A program made the translations under genes and the position numbers. From Halobacillus dabanensis (GTDB taxonomy: Bacteria > Bacillota > Bacilli > Bacillales > Halobacillaceae): a DNA stretch of 64,000 bases. The stretch is taken from positions 62,001 through 126,000 of the forward strand of contig NZ_FOSB01000007.1 in the NCBI RefSeq assembly GCF_900114165.1, read 5' to 3'. The notes under the pieces were generated by a model. It made no database searches. It saw only the letters and a list, made by a program, of their open reading frames with translations, and was not told the DNA's origin. Of this stretch, positions 1-8,014 are shown one piece after another (within the stretch, counting starts at the first letter, position 1; every line of letters starts with the position of its first letter).

Positions 1-102
1 CCCTGTGCCGACCTCTATCCAGTCAATGGACTCCTTCGTATCCTCAATCGCCTGGAAGCAATCCTCTCTAGACATCCGGTCTAAAGCAAGCTGCAAATTC
101 AT
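1..102 (-). CDS. HUMPS-family decarboxylase/aldolase, N-terminal part only
   Basis: Only the first 34 codons are inside the window; the gene runs off the left edge. The start LQLALDRM, followed by an Ile-Glu-Val-Gly-Thr segment at residues 29-33, is the first strand and phosphate-barrel opening of the HUMPS family (3-hexulose-6-phosphate synthase or 3-keto-L-gulonate-6-phosphate decarboxylase). The family members act in the cytoplasm on ketose phosphates. It starts 8 bp after the sugar kinase stop codon, so the two are co-transcribed, probably with the LacI gene further upstream. The substrate cannot be decided from the fragment; 3-hexulose-6-phosphate or a keto-aldonate phosphate are both possible. 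Confidence 0.7.
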   Translation of the reverse strand, partial: MNLQLALDRMSREDCFQAIEDTKESIDWIEVGTG

Positions 103-110
103 CCTTATCC

Positions 111-1064
111 CTACCTTTCGACGTATTCTCTTTCGCCTAGCTGTACGAGTACTTCACCAAGCTCTGGTAGTCCTTCATTATCTCCATAAACACTAACGAC
201 CATCGACCCAATCGTATTGGCAAAATGAAGAGTTCTCTCTAGGGACCATCCTTGAAGCATCCCATAAATAAACCCGGCATTAAATCCATCGCCCGCCCCA
301 ACGGTATCAACGACTTTCTTCGGAGGGCGTGGAGGGACCATCAAGGATAGACCGCCCATGCTGCCAAAGGCTCCCTTCTCTCCTTGCTTGATAGCGACCG
401 TGGATATCCCATATCGTTCACATGCAGCAACAATTTTGTCTGACTGGTTAACACCGAAAAGAAGCTCTGCTTCCTCGACACCCGTCAGGATGATGTCCAC
501 ATAAGGGAGAAGCTGTGACAATGACTTTTGAGCTTTCTCTCGATCCCATAGTTTAAGTCGAATATTGGGGTCAAACGATACAAGGGCGCCATTATCTTTG
601 GCAATTGTAACCGCCCTCTTTAATAACCTCAGATTTTTCTCTGGGTCAATAGCTGCAAAGACGCCTGTGATATGAAGGATTTTTGTTTGCCTTATCGCAT
701 CCACATCCAGTGTTTGTTCTGTCAATGTCTTCGTTGGAGAATCTGCTCGGTAGTAAAAAGTACTTCCACTGCCATCTTCACGGATTTCCTTGAAGTTAAG
801 AGAAGTCGGATACCCATCCACAAGCTTAACAGCCGAAACGTCAATCCCTTCCCCTCTGGCAAAATTACGGATATACTTTCCAAATTCATCATTACCGAGA
901 CGACTGATCCATCCAGTATTAAGGCCAAGGCGAGCACAGCCAATGGCAAAATTGAACTCTGCACCTCCTGCCTTCCTTTCAAATGAGTGGACATTTCGTA
1001 AGGGACCATTTCTAGTTGGGTCGAACGTGATCATGGCATCACCAATGGTTAAAACATCCTTCAT
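111..1064 (-). CDS. PfkB-family sugar kinase (2-dehydro-3-deoxygluconokinase-like)
   Basis: A cytoplasmic kinase of 317 residues that would phosphorylate a sugar or sugar acid with ATP. The N-terminal glycine-rich sugar-binding segment (GGAEFNFA, residues 33-40) and the C-terminal anion-hole motif DTVGAGD at 253-259, with Asp259 as catalytic base, identify the ribokinase/PfkB family. KdgK-like kinases are the nearest group I recognise. The start is supported by a GGGGG ribosome site 7 bases upstream. It lies between a LacI regulator and a HUMPS-family gene on the same strand, so a small catabolic operon is likely. Pairing with a HUMPS enzyme, not with KDPG aldolase, makes the exact substrate uncertain; fructose-like or keto-acid sugars are both possible. 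Confidence 0.85.
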   Translation of the reverse strand: MKDVLTIGDAMITFDPTRNGPLRNVHSFERKAGGAEFNFAIGCARLGLNTGWISRLGNDEFGKYIRNFARGEGIDVSAVKLVDGYPTSLNFKEIREDGSGSTFYYRADSPTKTLTEQTLDVDAIRQTKILHITGVFAAIDPEKNLRLLKRAVTIAKDNGALVSFDPNIRLKLWDREKAQKSLSQLLPYVDIILTGVEEAELLFGVNQSDKIVAACERYGISTVAIKQGEKGAFGSMGGLSLMVPPRPPKKVVDTVGAGDGFNAGFIYGMLQGWSLERTLHFANTIGSMVVSVYGDNEGLPELGEVLVQLGEREYVER

Positions 1065-1126
1065 CCTTCTTCCCCCTTTTCTTTTTCTACATTGTCAATA
1101 GTACTGTTGAGAGCAACAGATGTTTT

Positions 1127-2125
1127 TTATACAGAATCCCTGATCATCAACGTTGGTTCAAACCGCAAAGATGTATTCTCTGTTTTCTGTTTTTGGATTT
1201 TCTTCAGAAGCATTTCTGCTGCTGCTTTCCCCATCTTGAAAGTCGGCTGGGCTACGGTCGTAATCGCTGGAACATAAAAACTGGCAAAAGATACATCATC
1301 AATGCCGATTACGGCAAGGTCATCCGGAATCCGGTATCCATTTAATTTTGCAAATTTAAGGATTTCAATTAGAACTAAGTCATTCCCCGCAAGAATTGCT
1401 TCTGGAGCCCTTTCCAAGTGAAGCAGCTCCTCTAATTCTGCTTGAACGCTTTGAGACTCTACACTAATAAGGTAATCGGTTTGAATCGGTATATCATATT
1501 TTTGTAATGCTTTCTTATACCCTTCCACTCTCTCTTTCCTAGGGGTAGTGTGATTCAGTATGGAAGTGGTTATCATCCCTATTCGGCGATAACCTTTTTC
1601 CACAAAGTGCTCAACAGCAAGAGCAGCCGCTTTTTCGTTATGAAGCATGATAGCTGGAATGTCCATTTCTTCTAAATTTCTATCCATAAAAACAACCGGG
1701 TACGAACTGTCCAACATTTTTTGATATAAATCTTTGTTGTCCCCTGTCGGGAAAACAATCAACCCGTCCACCTGTTTCGCACGGAGCATTTCTATATAAT
1801 GCTTCTCTTTCACTGGGTCATCATCAGCGTTACAGATAATCGTGTGAAAGTCGGAAGTATGACATACATCCTCAATCGCCCGCGTCACCTCTGTGGTGAA
1901 ATTGTGTAAAATGTTCGCCACAATAACACCAATTGTCTTTGTCGACTTCTGTTTTAAGCTTCGCGCAACGATATTAGGCTGGTATCCCAATTTTTCAATC
2001 GCATCTTGAATACGCTGCTTAGTTTTCTCTCCCATGTAGTCATAACGTTTGTTTAAATATTGTGATACTGTGCTTTTCGAAACTTCTGCCTGTTCTGCTA
2101 CATCGGCAATTGTTACGTTTTTCAT
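1127..2125 (-). CDS. LacI-family transcriptional regulator
   Basis: 332 residues from the chosen start. The N-terminal helix-turn-helix (TIADVAEQAEVSKSTVSQYL, about residues 4-23) and hinge are typical LacI, followed by a periplasmic-binding-like effector domain from about residue 58. An in-frame ATG lies 15 bases upstream, but GGAG is placed 7 bases before the ATG at 2125, so that start is preferred. It heads the cluster containing the PfkB kinase and HUMPS gene and most likely represses it in response to the sugar or its phosphate. A pair of LacI-type palindromes sits 26-55 bp upstream, arguing for autoregulation of the operon. Confidence 0.9.
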   Translation of the reverse strand: MKNVTIADVAEQAEVSKSTVSQYLNKRYDYMGEKTKQRIQDAIEKLGYQPNIVARSLKQKSTKTIGVIVANILHNFTTEVTRAIEDVCHTSDFHTIICNADDDPVKEKHYIEMLRAKQVDGLIVFPTGDNKDLYQKMLDSSYPVVFMDRNLEEMDIPAIMLHNEKAAALAVEHFVEKGYRRIGMITTSILNHTTPRKERVEGYKKALQKYDIPIQTDYLISVESQSVQAELEELLHLERAPEAILAGNDLVLIEILKFAKLNGYRIPDDLAVIGIDDVSFASFYVPAITTVAQPTFKMGKAAAEMLLKKIQKQKTENTSLRFEPTLMIRDSV

Positions 2126-2150
2126 AAATAATCTCCACATTTCTATTGTT

Positions 2151-2180
2151 ACTAAATCGGTTTAGTAAATCGATTTAGTA
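2151..2180. promoter_or_regulatory. Tandem LacI-type operators upstream of the lacI-like gene
   Basis: ACTAAATCGGTTTAGT (2151-2166) has perfect 6-base arms around TCGG. TAAATCGATTTA (2166-2177) is a perfect palindrome centred on CG, the usual centre for LacI/GalR family operators. The two abut on one DNA stretch just upstream of the regulator start. By inference they are the target of the adjacent LacI protein; no second gene reads away from this site. Confidence 0.65.
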
Positions 2181-2194
2181 GTATTGTAGACTAT

Positions 2195-2210
2195 ATGAAA
2201 GCGTTTTACA
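2195..2210. promoter_or_regulatory. Possible cre (CcpA) site
   Basis: ATGAAAGCGTTTTACA resembles the catabolite responsive element (TGAAAGCG core), but one base is inserted before the final CA relative to the usual spacing. It sits upstream of the LacI operators, which suits carbon catabolite control of a sugar operon. Weak on its own. Confidence 0.3.
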
Positions 2211-2337
2211 AGGGGCTGATAACTATATTTTTCACCCTGTTTTAAAGAATGCTTTAGTAACAGTTGTTAAATGACTAAATTTCTTCTTAAAGACTTTCTA
2301 ATGCCACCCACTCTATAAGCGAATTAAAGCATCGGAT

Positions 2338-2376
2338 AAAAAGGAAGGAGACCAAATTAACGGCCTCCTTCCTTTT
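2338..2376 (-). terminator. Rho-independent terminator after the aldo/keto reductase
   Basis: Inverted repeat of AAAAGGAAGGAG (2339-2350) and CTCCTTCCTTTT (2365-2376), with a T-run on the minus strand. It lies 17 bp past the stop at 2393 and separates that gene from the LacI cluster. Confidence 0.8.
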
Positions 2377-2392
2377 CTTCATCCATCATTTA

Positions 2393-3382
2393 TTAAACTG
2401 GCAAAGGAGCTTCTGACGAAACAAAACCTTTACTTACAAGCTCCTCCCAAAATTCTTTCGGGATGTCTCTTTGAATCATTTCTAGATCTTCCTTAATTCG
2501 ATCCGGCCGTGTGGAACCAGGAATAACTGATTTCACTGCTGGATGGGCCGTTGAGAATTGCAGGGCAGCTGCTTTCAAAGGAACATTGTATTTTTGGCCA
2601 ATTTCCTTCAGTTGATTAACATGGGTGATTATGTCGTCCCCTGCTTTTTCATAGTTGAAATGATCACCGCCAAGCAAGACACCGGAATTATAAGGGCTGC
2701 CAACGACAATATCCACATCTTTCTCTTCCGCTTTTACCATCATACGCTGTAAGGCTTTGTCGTGCTGAATCAAGGTGTATTGAGTGGCGGACAGGCAGAC
2801 ATCCGGCCTTGTTTCCTCAAGCTCCATCGCGAGTTCGATCGGCTCCGTCGTATTGACACCCAGCCCCCAGGAGCGGATGACGCCTTCTTCACGCAGACGG
2901 GATAACACACGGAAGGCTCCTTTTCTAGCTTCTTCAAACTTCGCGGTCCATTCATCTCCATGAAAATCAGGAGAAACATCATGAACGAAGACCATGTCTA
3001 AGCGGTCTGTTTTCAAGCGGTCCAGACTTTGTTCGATTGATCTCTTCGTCGCTTCTTCTGAGTAATCGGTAATGACTTTATTATTACGTCCATGTTCAAA
3101 CAAGCCTTCCTCATTTCTCTCCGTTTCTTCGGTCATATAACGGCCGACTTTGGTGCTTAGCACGTAGTCATCACGGTTATATTGGGATAACACGTCACCT
3201 ACACGCATCTCCGCTAAACCAGCCCCATAAAAAGGGGCCGTATCGAAATAACGAACGCCTTGATTCCAAGCGGTTTGAAGCGTTTCTCGTGCCTCTTCTT
3301 CCGGAACGTCCCGAAACATATTTCCTAAAGGTGCTGTACCCATACCTACTTTATGTTTCAGTGCATTTTCTAATGATTTCAT
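2393..3382 (-). CDS. Aldo/keto reductase (AKR15 / D-threo-aldose dehydrogenase-like)
   Basis: A cytoplasmic NAD(P)-dependent oxidoreductase of 329 residues with the TIM-barrel AKR fold. The catalytic tetrad is visible: Asp47 and Tyr52 (FDTAPFYG), Lys78 (STKVG) and His134 (FVHD). The C-terminal SVIPGSTRPDRI segment is the cofactor phosphate site. The sequence resembles the D-threo-aldose 1-dehydrogenase / pyridoxal 4-dehydrogenase group, so an aldose or aldehyde is the likely substrate. It stands alone between two terminators, downstream of a palindrome that may be its operator. Family assignment is firm; substrate is not. Confidence 0.85.
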   Translation of the reverse strand: MKSLENALKHKVGMGTAPLGNMFRDVPEEEARETLQTAWNQGVRYFDTAPFYGAGLAEMRVGDVLSQYNRDDYVLSTKVGRYMTEETERNEEGLFEHGRNNKVITDYSEEATKRSIEQSLDRLKTDRLDMVFVHDVSPDFHGDEWTAKFEEARKGAFRVLSRLREEGVIRSWGLGVNTTEPIELAMELEETRPDVCLSATQYTLIQHDKALQRMMVKAEEKDVDIVVGSPYNSGVLLGGDHFNYEKAGDDIITHVNQLKEIGQKYNVPLKAAALQFSTAHPAVKSVIPGSTRPDRIKEDLEMIQRDIPKEFWEELVSKGFVSSEAPLPV

Positions 3383-3411
3383 GAGTCTATTCCTCCTTTA
3401 ATCACACACAT

Positions 3412-3431
3412 ATAGTTGTATATCCAACTAT
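3412..3431. promoter_or_regulatory. Palindromic operator upstream of aldo/keto reductase
   Basis: The 7-base arms ATAGTTG and CAACTAT enclose TATATC, giving a near-perfect 20-bp palindrome about 30 bp before the start codon at 3382. It overlaps where a promoter would lie. MarR- or HxlR-type repressors bind sites of this size and shape, but no such regulator gene is adjacent. Confidence 0.5.
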
Positions 3432-3503
3432 TATAAAGATGAAACATTCTCAAAGATCTGCCCAATGAACCGCGCAGATGCATAGGCCTTACTCAAAGCA
3501 CAT

Positions 3504-4625
3504 TCAACCTTCCTGCCACACTTCCTCGGCAATGTTTACGACATGGCGTACTTTTGCCCATTGTTGTTCTTCCGTGATTTCATTTCCTTCTTCCGTAGAA
3601 GCAAATCCGCATTGTGGACTAAGACAAAGCTGATCCAACGACACATAACTAGCAGCTTCCTGAATCCTAGCTTTCACTTTTTCCGGGTCTTCCAGTTCCC
3701 CGAATTTTGAGGTGATTAGTCCGAGTACAATGGAGAGATCTGTACGGTTTACATGACGTAGAGGCTCAAAGCCGCCCGAGCGGTCATCATCAAACTCCAA
3801 GAATAAACCATCGACATCCAATCCTCCGAAAATTGTTTCCGAAAGAGCCTCATAGCTGCCACTCGTCATGAATGTGGAGCGAAAATTGCCGCGGCAGATA
3901 TGCATCGTGACGAGCATGTCTTCTGGTCTGTTGGCAATCGATTCATTGATTGCACGGGCACACAGTTCAGCGACTTTTTCCGGATTATGTCCTTTCTCTT
4001 CAATGGAAGCACGGCCTTCCTCCGAAAAAAATGTCGCCCATGAAGTATCATCCAGTTGCAGGTAGCGGCAGCCTTCCTCATATATTCTCTCAATGAATCC
4101 TTGATAGGCCGTGACCAAATCGTCGACGAGGACTTCATCACTCTCATAAATTCCTTCTTCACGTTTCGCACGGAAGAAAAGCATATTCGGACTTGGTATG
4201 GTTAATTTAGCAACCGAATCGCCGGCAATTCCTTTAAGAAAACGGAAATGTTCAATCATCACATGATCAGTAAATCCTACTTTTCCAGTGATTTTGATTC
4301 CTCGCGCTTTCGTTTCGACTCCGTCAAATTTCAGACCACTGTCTGCCTCATAGCCCTCCACACCATCTAAACCTTCCAGAAAATCAAAGTGCCACCAACT
4401 ACGACGGAAATCTCCGTCTGTCACAGCTTTCACCCCCGCTTCTTTTTGCTTTTCTACCAATTTAACAATCTCTTCGTCTTCTATCTGACGTAATTCCTGT
4501 TCTGTGATTTCTCCATTAGCTCGTTTTGTACGGGCCGCTTTCAGTCGTTCTGGACGCAGGAAACTCCCTACGTGATCTCCTTTAAATGGTGCTCTCTTCA
4601 CATTCTTTTTTGTTGTTACAGACAT
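3504..4625 (-). CDS. MetE C-terminal-like methionine synthase (YxjG/YxjH type)
   Basis: 373 residues, half the length of full MetE, corresponding to the catalytic C-terminal barrel. The zinc ligands are visible as His242 and Cys244 (MHICRGN), Glu277 and Cys339 (LSPQCGFAS). Family members transfer a methyl group to homocysteine, or act in methionine salvage, without cobalamin. The methyl donor of short forms such as Bacillus YxjG/YxjH is not settled. A SAM-I riboswitch with its own terminator precedes the gene, directly tying expression to methionine/SAM status. Single-gene transcription unit. Confidence 0.88.
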   Translation of the reverse strand: MSVTTKKNVKRAPFKGDHVGSFLRPERLKAARTKRANGEITEQELRQIEDEEIVKLVEKQKEAGVKAVTDGDFRRSWWHFDFLEGLDGVEGYEADSGLKFDGVETKARGIKITGKVGFTDHVMIEHFRFLKGIAGDSVAKLTIPSPNMLFFRAKREEGIYESDEVLVDDLVTAYQGFIERIYEEGCRYLQLDDTSWATFFSEEGRASIEEKGHNPEKVAELCARAINESIANRPEDMLVTMHICRGNFRSTFMTSGSYEALSETIFGGLDVDGLFLEFDDDRSGGFEPLRHVNRTDLSIVLGLITSKFGELEDPEKVKARIQEAASYVSLDQLCLSPQCGFASTEEGNEITEEQQWAKVRHVVNIAEEVWQEG

Positions 4626-4663
4626 GTTTACCCCTTCTTCCCTTTGGATTTGTCATACTCCAT

Positions 4664-4702
4664 GAAACGAAAACAGCCCCTCTTCTTATAAGAAGAGGGG
4701 CT
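4664..4702 (-). terminator. Expression-platform terminator of the SAM riboswitch
   Basis: A perfect hairpin on the minus strand: AGCCCCTCTTCTTA pairs with TAAGAAGAGGGGCT (4675-4702), followed by GTTTTCGTTTC. It lies between the S-box aptamer and the start at 4625, so it would stop transcription when SAM is bound. Confidence 0.88.
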
Positions 4703-4727
4703 GAATAATGTACAGAGCATTTCTCTT

Positions 4728-4826
4728 CTTATCTACAAGCCAATCGCTTCTGGAATTAGCACAGTACTTCTTTAAAGTCTGCTGCTAAGGTTTCATCGGG
4801 CCAGTCCCTCCACCTTTCTGGATAAG
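4728..4826 (-). promoter_or_regulatory. SAM-I (S-box) riboswitch aptamer
   Basis: Read on the minus strand, the element begins CTTATCCAGAAAGGTGGAGG, continues GACTGGCCCGATGAAACC, later contains GTGCTAATTCC, and ends AGATAAG, closing the P1 stem (4821-4826 with 4728-4733). These are the conserved S-box blocks in order. Its terminator platform follows at 4664-4702 and the MetE-like gene starts at 4625. Confidence 0.95.
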
Positions 4827-4853
4827 AAATTATGTATATTGTTATTAAATATT

Positions 4854-4883
4854 ACTATATAGGAATGATAGCAGAATTGACAG
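4854..4883 (-). promoter_or_regulatory. Promoter for the riboswitch/MetE-like unit
   Basis: On the minus strand CTGTCA (4883-4878) and TATAGT (4859-4854) are separated by 18 bp, placing the transcript start about 20 bases before the S-box aptamer. The stretch from here to 5169 otherwise holds only the terminator at 4952-4976; I see no gene in it. Confidence 0.55.
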
Positions 4884-4951
4884 TGAATTCCGACCATTTT
4901 TTGTCATAAATTTTAGATTTATTATATTTACCACTAACAAATACCACCCAT

Positions 4952-4976
4952 AAAAGAAAAAAGGCTTTCTAAAGCC
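4952..4976 (-). terminator. Terminator downstream of the tetR-like gene
   Basis: GGCTTT and AAAGCC (4963-4976) form a short hairpin followed on the minus strand by TTTTTTCTTTT. It lies about 190 bp beyond the TetR stop codon, before the riboswitch promoter. Confidence 0.55.
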
Positions 4977-5169
4977 GAAAAAACCCCCTCTATTTTGGTT
5001 TTTGTGATAACCATAGATTCTCCCTTCCCTCAAACACAATTACAAATTTGTCTATTGAGTTTAACCACCAGTACATTATAGATTTCCACAGTTTTGATTT
5101 CTGATGACGGTCGTAGTACTATTAAAATTGGTTTTAAACGCCTGCTTAATTAAAATCAAAAAATCCCCC

Positions 5170-5793
5170 TCACGATGAGGAGGACACACCTAATGCCATC
5201 TTCAAATAATCAACAAACAAAGCAGATTGCTCTTTTAATTTCACTTTCTCTTCCGGTAGAATCGCGTGATCCAGGGCCAGCCCATCGACAAATGTAATCA
5301 GTGACCTTGCTATCAACTCGCTGTCATAGTGATCACTGAATTCCCCGGATTCTTGACCGGCTTTTATGATTTCATTATAAATTTGGAGACCCTTCTCATA
5401 ACGTTTTTCTCCATAAGCACGACGCCGCATGTCATTACGTCCGGTGATGAAAAATTCAAGCTTGCTCGGAGCGAGGGGGTCCATTTCCGTATCTGGATTG
5501 CCGTCTTCTCCGAACATCAGCTGCATCAGCAATGTCCAGTGAGAGCCCCCTTTTTCAAGTGAAACCCCAGTGGTAATTGCTTCTTCACTAAGCCCCTCTT
5601 CCAAAAGGGCTTCGAACAAATCTTCTTTGTTTGAAAAATACTGATAGAGTCCTCCGCGACTGACACCTGCAGCTTCCATGATATGCTTCATGGTCGTATG
5701 TTCATAACCATGTTCGATGAAGACTTTGGTGGCTGCTTCCATAATATCAGCTCGTCGTTGCTTCAGGTGCTCCTTGCTTACTCTTGGAGACAT
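5170..5793 (-). CDS. TetR/AcrR-family repressor
   Basis: 207 residues. The N-terminal TetR helix-turn-helix covers about residues 12-58 (EAATKVFIEHGYEHTTMKHI, then GVSRGGLYQYFSNKEDLFEALL). The rest is an all-helical ligand-binding domain. The ATG at 5793 is chosen because GGGGG lies 7 bases upstream; an earlier in-frame ATG at 5799 is too close to that site. The start overlaps the 3' end of the MFS gene by 47 bp, so the two are translationally linked. Two near-identical palindromes at the shared promoter (7035-7082) fit autoregulation. Likely senses an exported toxic compound. Confidence 0.9.
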   Translation of the reverse strand: MSPRVSKEHLKQRRADIMEAATKVFIEHGYEHTTMKHIMEAAGVSRGGLYQYFSNKEDLFEALLEEGLSEEAITTGVSLEKGGSHWTLLMQLMFGEDGNPDTEMDPLAPSKLEFFITGRNDMRRRAYGEKRYEKGLQIYNEIIKAGQESGEFSDHYDSELIARSLITFVDGLALDHAILPEEKVKLKEQSALFVDYLKMALGVSSSS

Positions 5794-7009
5794 CTGCATT
5801 CCCCCGTTCAACTTTTCGTTTTGTCATCCATCCAATGAGAGATACAAAGATTAAAAGACTTGCTGTAATTGTGAAGGTCGGTATGACACCGATGATTGTG
5901 GCAATCCATCCTCCAAGAAGAGGGCCGATGATGGTTGCTGTTGTCATTACACTATTGATAACACCGAACACACGGCCGGTCATATGGACAGGCGTGTTCA
6001 CTTGAACAGTGGCCTGGAAAGGGACAAAAATCAGACTTGCCGAGAATCCGGCGGTAAATCCTAATGCAGGTCCCCAAATGATCGAATAACTAAGGTCGTA
6101 GTGGGTGAGTAATCCCATAATACCAAAACTAGCGCCGATTCCACAGACACCAAGAAGCATGAGCGGGTATGCTTTATAGTCCGTCTTTTTGGCTAAAAGA
6201 AAACCAGCGAGGAACATGCCAAAGCCAGATCCTGTCACAAGGTAGCCGAATAAATCAGGAGAAGCGTACGACAATTCTCTGATCAAGACGATCAACTGGG
6301 AATCTGCTGATTGAAGTATCAAGAGGCTGAGCCCCACCAGGATCAAACCGGTCATCATAAAACGGCTCGATTTAAGAAAAGAAAAACCGAGAACGAACTC
6401 TTGCTTGAACGAGCTTTCTTCTTTTTCCTCATCCAGAGTTTCCAAACGAACGGCATTCGGAATAAATAAAAGGATGACAGCGGAAACAAGGAACGTAGCC
6501 GAGTCGATGATGAACACTTGCTGGGCCCCGAATACAGTAACAAGCAAGCCGCTTATAAGTGGGCCGAGAATCTTTGTTGACGAATCGATCATCGAGGTGA
6601 TCGACATCGCCCCCTTCATGTCTTCTTCTGCGACCACTTCTTTGAGCTTACCGTTTTTTGCGGGTATGAATAATGCAGAGAAGATTCCGATAGTAAGCAA
6701 TGTCGCGTACACCATCCAAAGGGATGTAGCGATGGTCAAAACCAAAATTAAAGCTGCTCTTACAACATCAGATGCAATCATAAGCGTTTTCCTGCTGAAA
6801 CGGTCAGCTATGATACCAGCTACAGGTCCGAACAACGCCATCGGTACTGCCAGGCAAAGGAAGACGAATGAAACCTGAAGCGGTGAGGCATTCCATTTCA
6901 ACCCGACAAGCGTAATAATCGCAACAATACTAAGCCAATCACCAATACTGGAAATCGCCTGTGCCGACATCAGTGTCATGTACCCTTTGTTTTTCATTAA
7001 ACGTTTCAT
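5747..7009 (-). CDS. MFS efflux transporter
   Basis: 420 residues with about twelve hydrophobic segments. An N-terminal DRFSRKTLM-type loop between TM2 and TM3 is the MFS signature. The sequence resembles the DHA3-type exporters (macrolide efflux / enterobactin exporter-like group). A longer reading frame begins at 7090, but that ATG lies inside the promoter. The ATG at 7009 has GGGG 8 bases upstream and gives a normal MFS start. It is the first gene of a two-gene operon with its TetR repressor. The substrate is unknown; drug, dye or siderophore export are all possible. Confidence 0.88.
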   Translation of the reverse strand: MKRLMKNKGYMTLMSAQAISSIGDWLSIVAIITLVGLKWNASPLQVSFVFLCLAVPMALFGPVAGIIADRFSRKTLMIASDVVRAALILVLTIATSLWMVYATLLTIGIFSALFIPAKNGKLKEVVAEEDMKGAMSITSMIDSSTKILGPLISGLLVTVFGAQQVFIIDSATFLVSAVILLFIPNAVRLETLDEEKEESSFKQEFVLGFSFLKSSRFMMTGLILVGLSLLILQSADSQLIVLIRELSYASPDLFGYLVTGSGFGMFLAGFLLAKKTDYKAYPLMLLGVCGIGASFGIMGLLTHYDLSYSIIWGPALGFTAGFSASLIFVPFQATVQVNTPVHMTGRVFGVINSVMTTATIIGPLLGGWIATIIGVIPTFTITASLLIFVSLIGWMTKRKVERGNADVSKSKQGAPEATTS

Positions 7010-7034
7010 ATGATGAGCCCCTCTCCCATTAAAT

Positions 7035-7090
7035 CGACACCTGTGTCGTTTTATTACTTTCATTATATCGACACCGATGTCGTTTTGCAA
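7035..7090 (-). promoter_or_regulatory. MFS-tetR promoter with two TetR operators
   Basis: On the minus strand TTGCAA (7090-7085), a 17-bp spacer, and TATAAT (7067-7062) form a near-consensus promoter. CGACACCGATGTCG (7069-7082) fills the spacer, and CGACACCTGTGTCG (7035-7048) lies just after the -10. Both have CGACAC half-sites; the second is perfectly palindromic apart from its centre. Bound repressor would block the promoter twice. Confidence 0.85.
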
Positions 7091-7273
7091 CTGTATTTTT
7101 AAAATTGATCATGGTCATGAAATCAATAATAAAAACTCCTGGTTTCTTACTTCCTGATCCTGGGATTCGGCATACTCATTGGAAGCCTCCAATTCCATAT
7201 TCTCATTTGTTAAATTATAATTAGGTCTATTCCTGTAAGAAAAGAAGATTGTAGAAAAGGGGAGTGGAAATAG

Positions 7274-7963
7274 ATGACTGTTCCGAAAAGCATACTAGTG
7301 GTGGAAGACGATAGCGACATCAATCGATTACTTTGTAATATCATCAAAAAAAATGGTTATACTCCAAAACCTGCCTACTCAGGAACAGAGGCAACGATTT
7401 ATATAGATCAACAACAATGGGACATGGTCTTACTGGATCTCATGCTTCCTGGACTTTCCGGTGAAGAAATCCTCAAAAAGGTAAATGGAGAAAAGCCTAC
7501 TCCAGTCATCATTATCTCGGCTAAACAAGAGACTCAAACGAAAGTAGATACTCTAAGGGCAGGAGCCGATGACTATATTACAAAACCATTTGATGTGGAG
7601 GAGGTCTCTGCCAGAATCGATTCCTGCTTAAGAAGATATCAAAGGATGACGGACCAGGAATCTAGTGAGTTCCGTCATAAAAACCTTGTCCTCGATACTG
7701 ACCTTCAGAAGGCCTGGTTACATGGCAAGGATCTGTCTTTAACAGCCCGGGAATATAACATTTTAGTATTACTTCTTTCCTCCCCCAAAAAAGTATTTAC
7801 AAAAGCCAATCTGTTCGAAAGTGTGTGGAAAGAGAAGTATTATGGAGATGATAATACCATCAATGTCCATATGAGTAACTTAAGGAGTAAACTCTCAACT
7901 GCGGACCCTTCTGAAGAATATATAGAAACGGTTTGGGGAATGGGCTACACATTGAAAACTTAA
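7274..7963 (+). CDS. OmpR-family response regulator
   Basis: 229 residues: a receiver domain (about 1-118) with acidic pocket Glu11/Asp12, phospho-acceptor Asp55 (LLDLMLPG) and Lys in TKPF, then a winged-helix DNA-binding domain ending ETVWGMGYTLKT. A -10-like TATAAT is at 7216-7221, about 50 bp upstream. It is followed by a BcrA-like ATPase, a BcrB-like permease and a histidine kinase on the same strand, the layout of bacitracin/lantibiotic resistance modules. The kinase is separated from its regulator by the transporter genes. It probably activates the transporter promoter at 7967-8014. Confidence 0.9.
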   Translation: MTVPKSILVVEDDSDINRLLCNIIKKNGYTPKPAYSGTEATIYIDQQQWDMVLLDLMLPGLSGEEILKKVNGEKPTPVIIISAKQETQTKVDTLRAGADDYITKPFDVEEVSARIDSCLRRYQRMTDQESSEFRHKNLVLDTDLQKAWLHGKDLSLTAREYNILVLLLSSPKKVFTKANLFESVWKEKYYGDDNTINVHMSNLRSKLSTADPSEEYIETVWGMGYTLKT

Positions 7964-7966
7964 TGT

Positions 7967-8014
7967 TTTCTTAAGGATTCCCTTTATACTTTCTTATGTT
8001 TTTCTCCTTATAGT
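7967..8014 (+). promoter_or_regulatory. Candidate regulated promoter of the ABC transporter genes
   Basis: The 105-bp gap after the response regulator gene holds two direct repeats, TTTCTTAAG (7967-7975) and TTTCTTATG (7990-7998), 23 bp apart, about two helical turns. A -10-like TATAGT follows at 8010-8015, with no recognisable -35. This fits an activator-dependent promoter bound by the adjacent OmpR-type regulator, but is inference from spacing and repeats. Confidence 0.4.

Noticed and set aside
4845-5039. Minus-strand frame of 64 codons between tetR and the riboswitch
   Set aside because: It spans a terminator hairpin and the riboswitch promoter, has no recognisable domain, and its composition is AT-driven.
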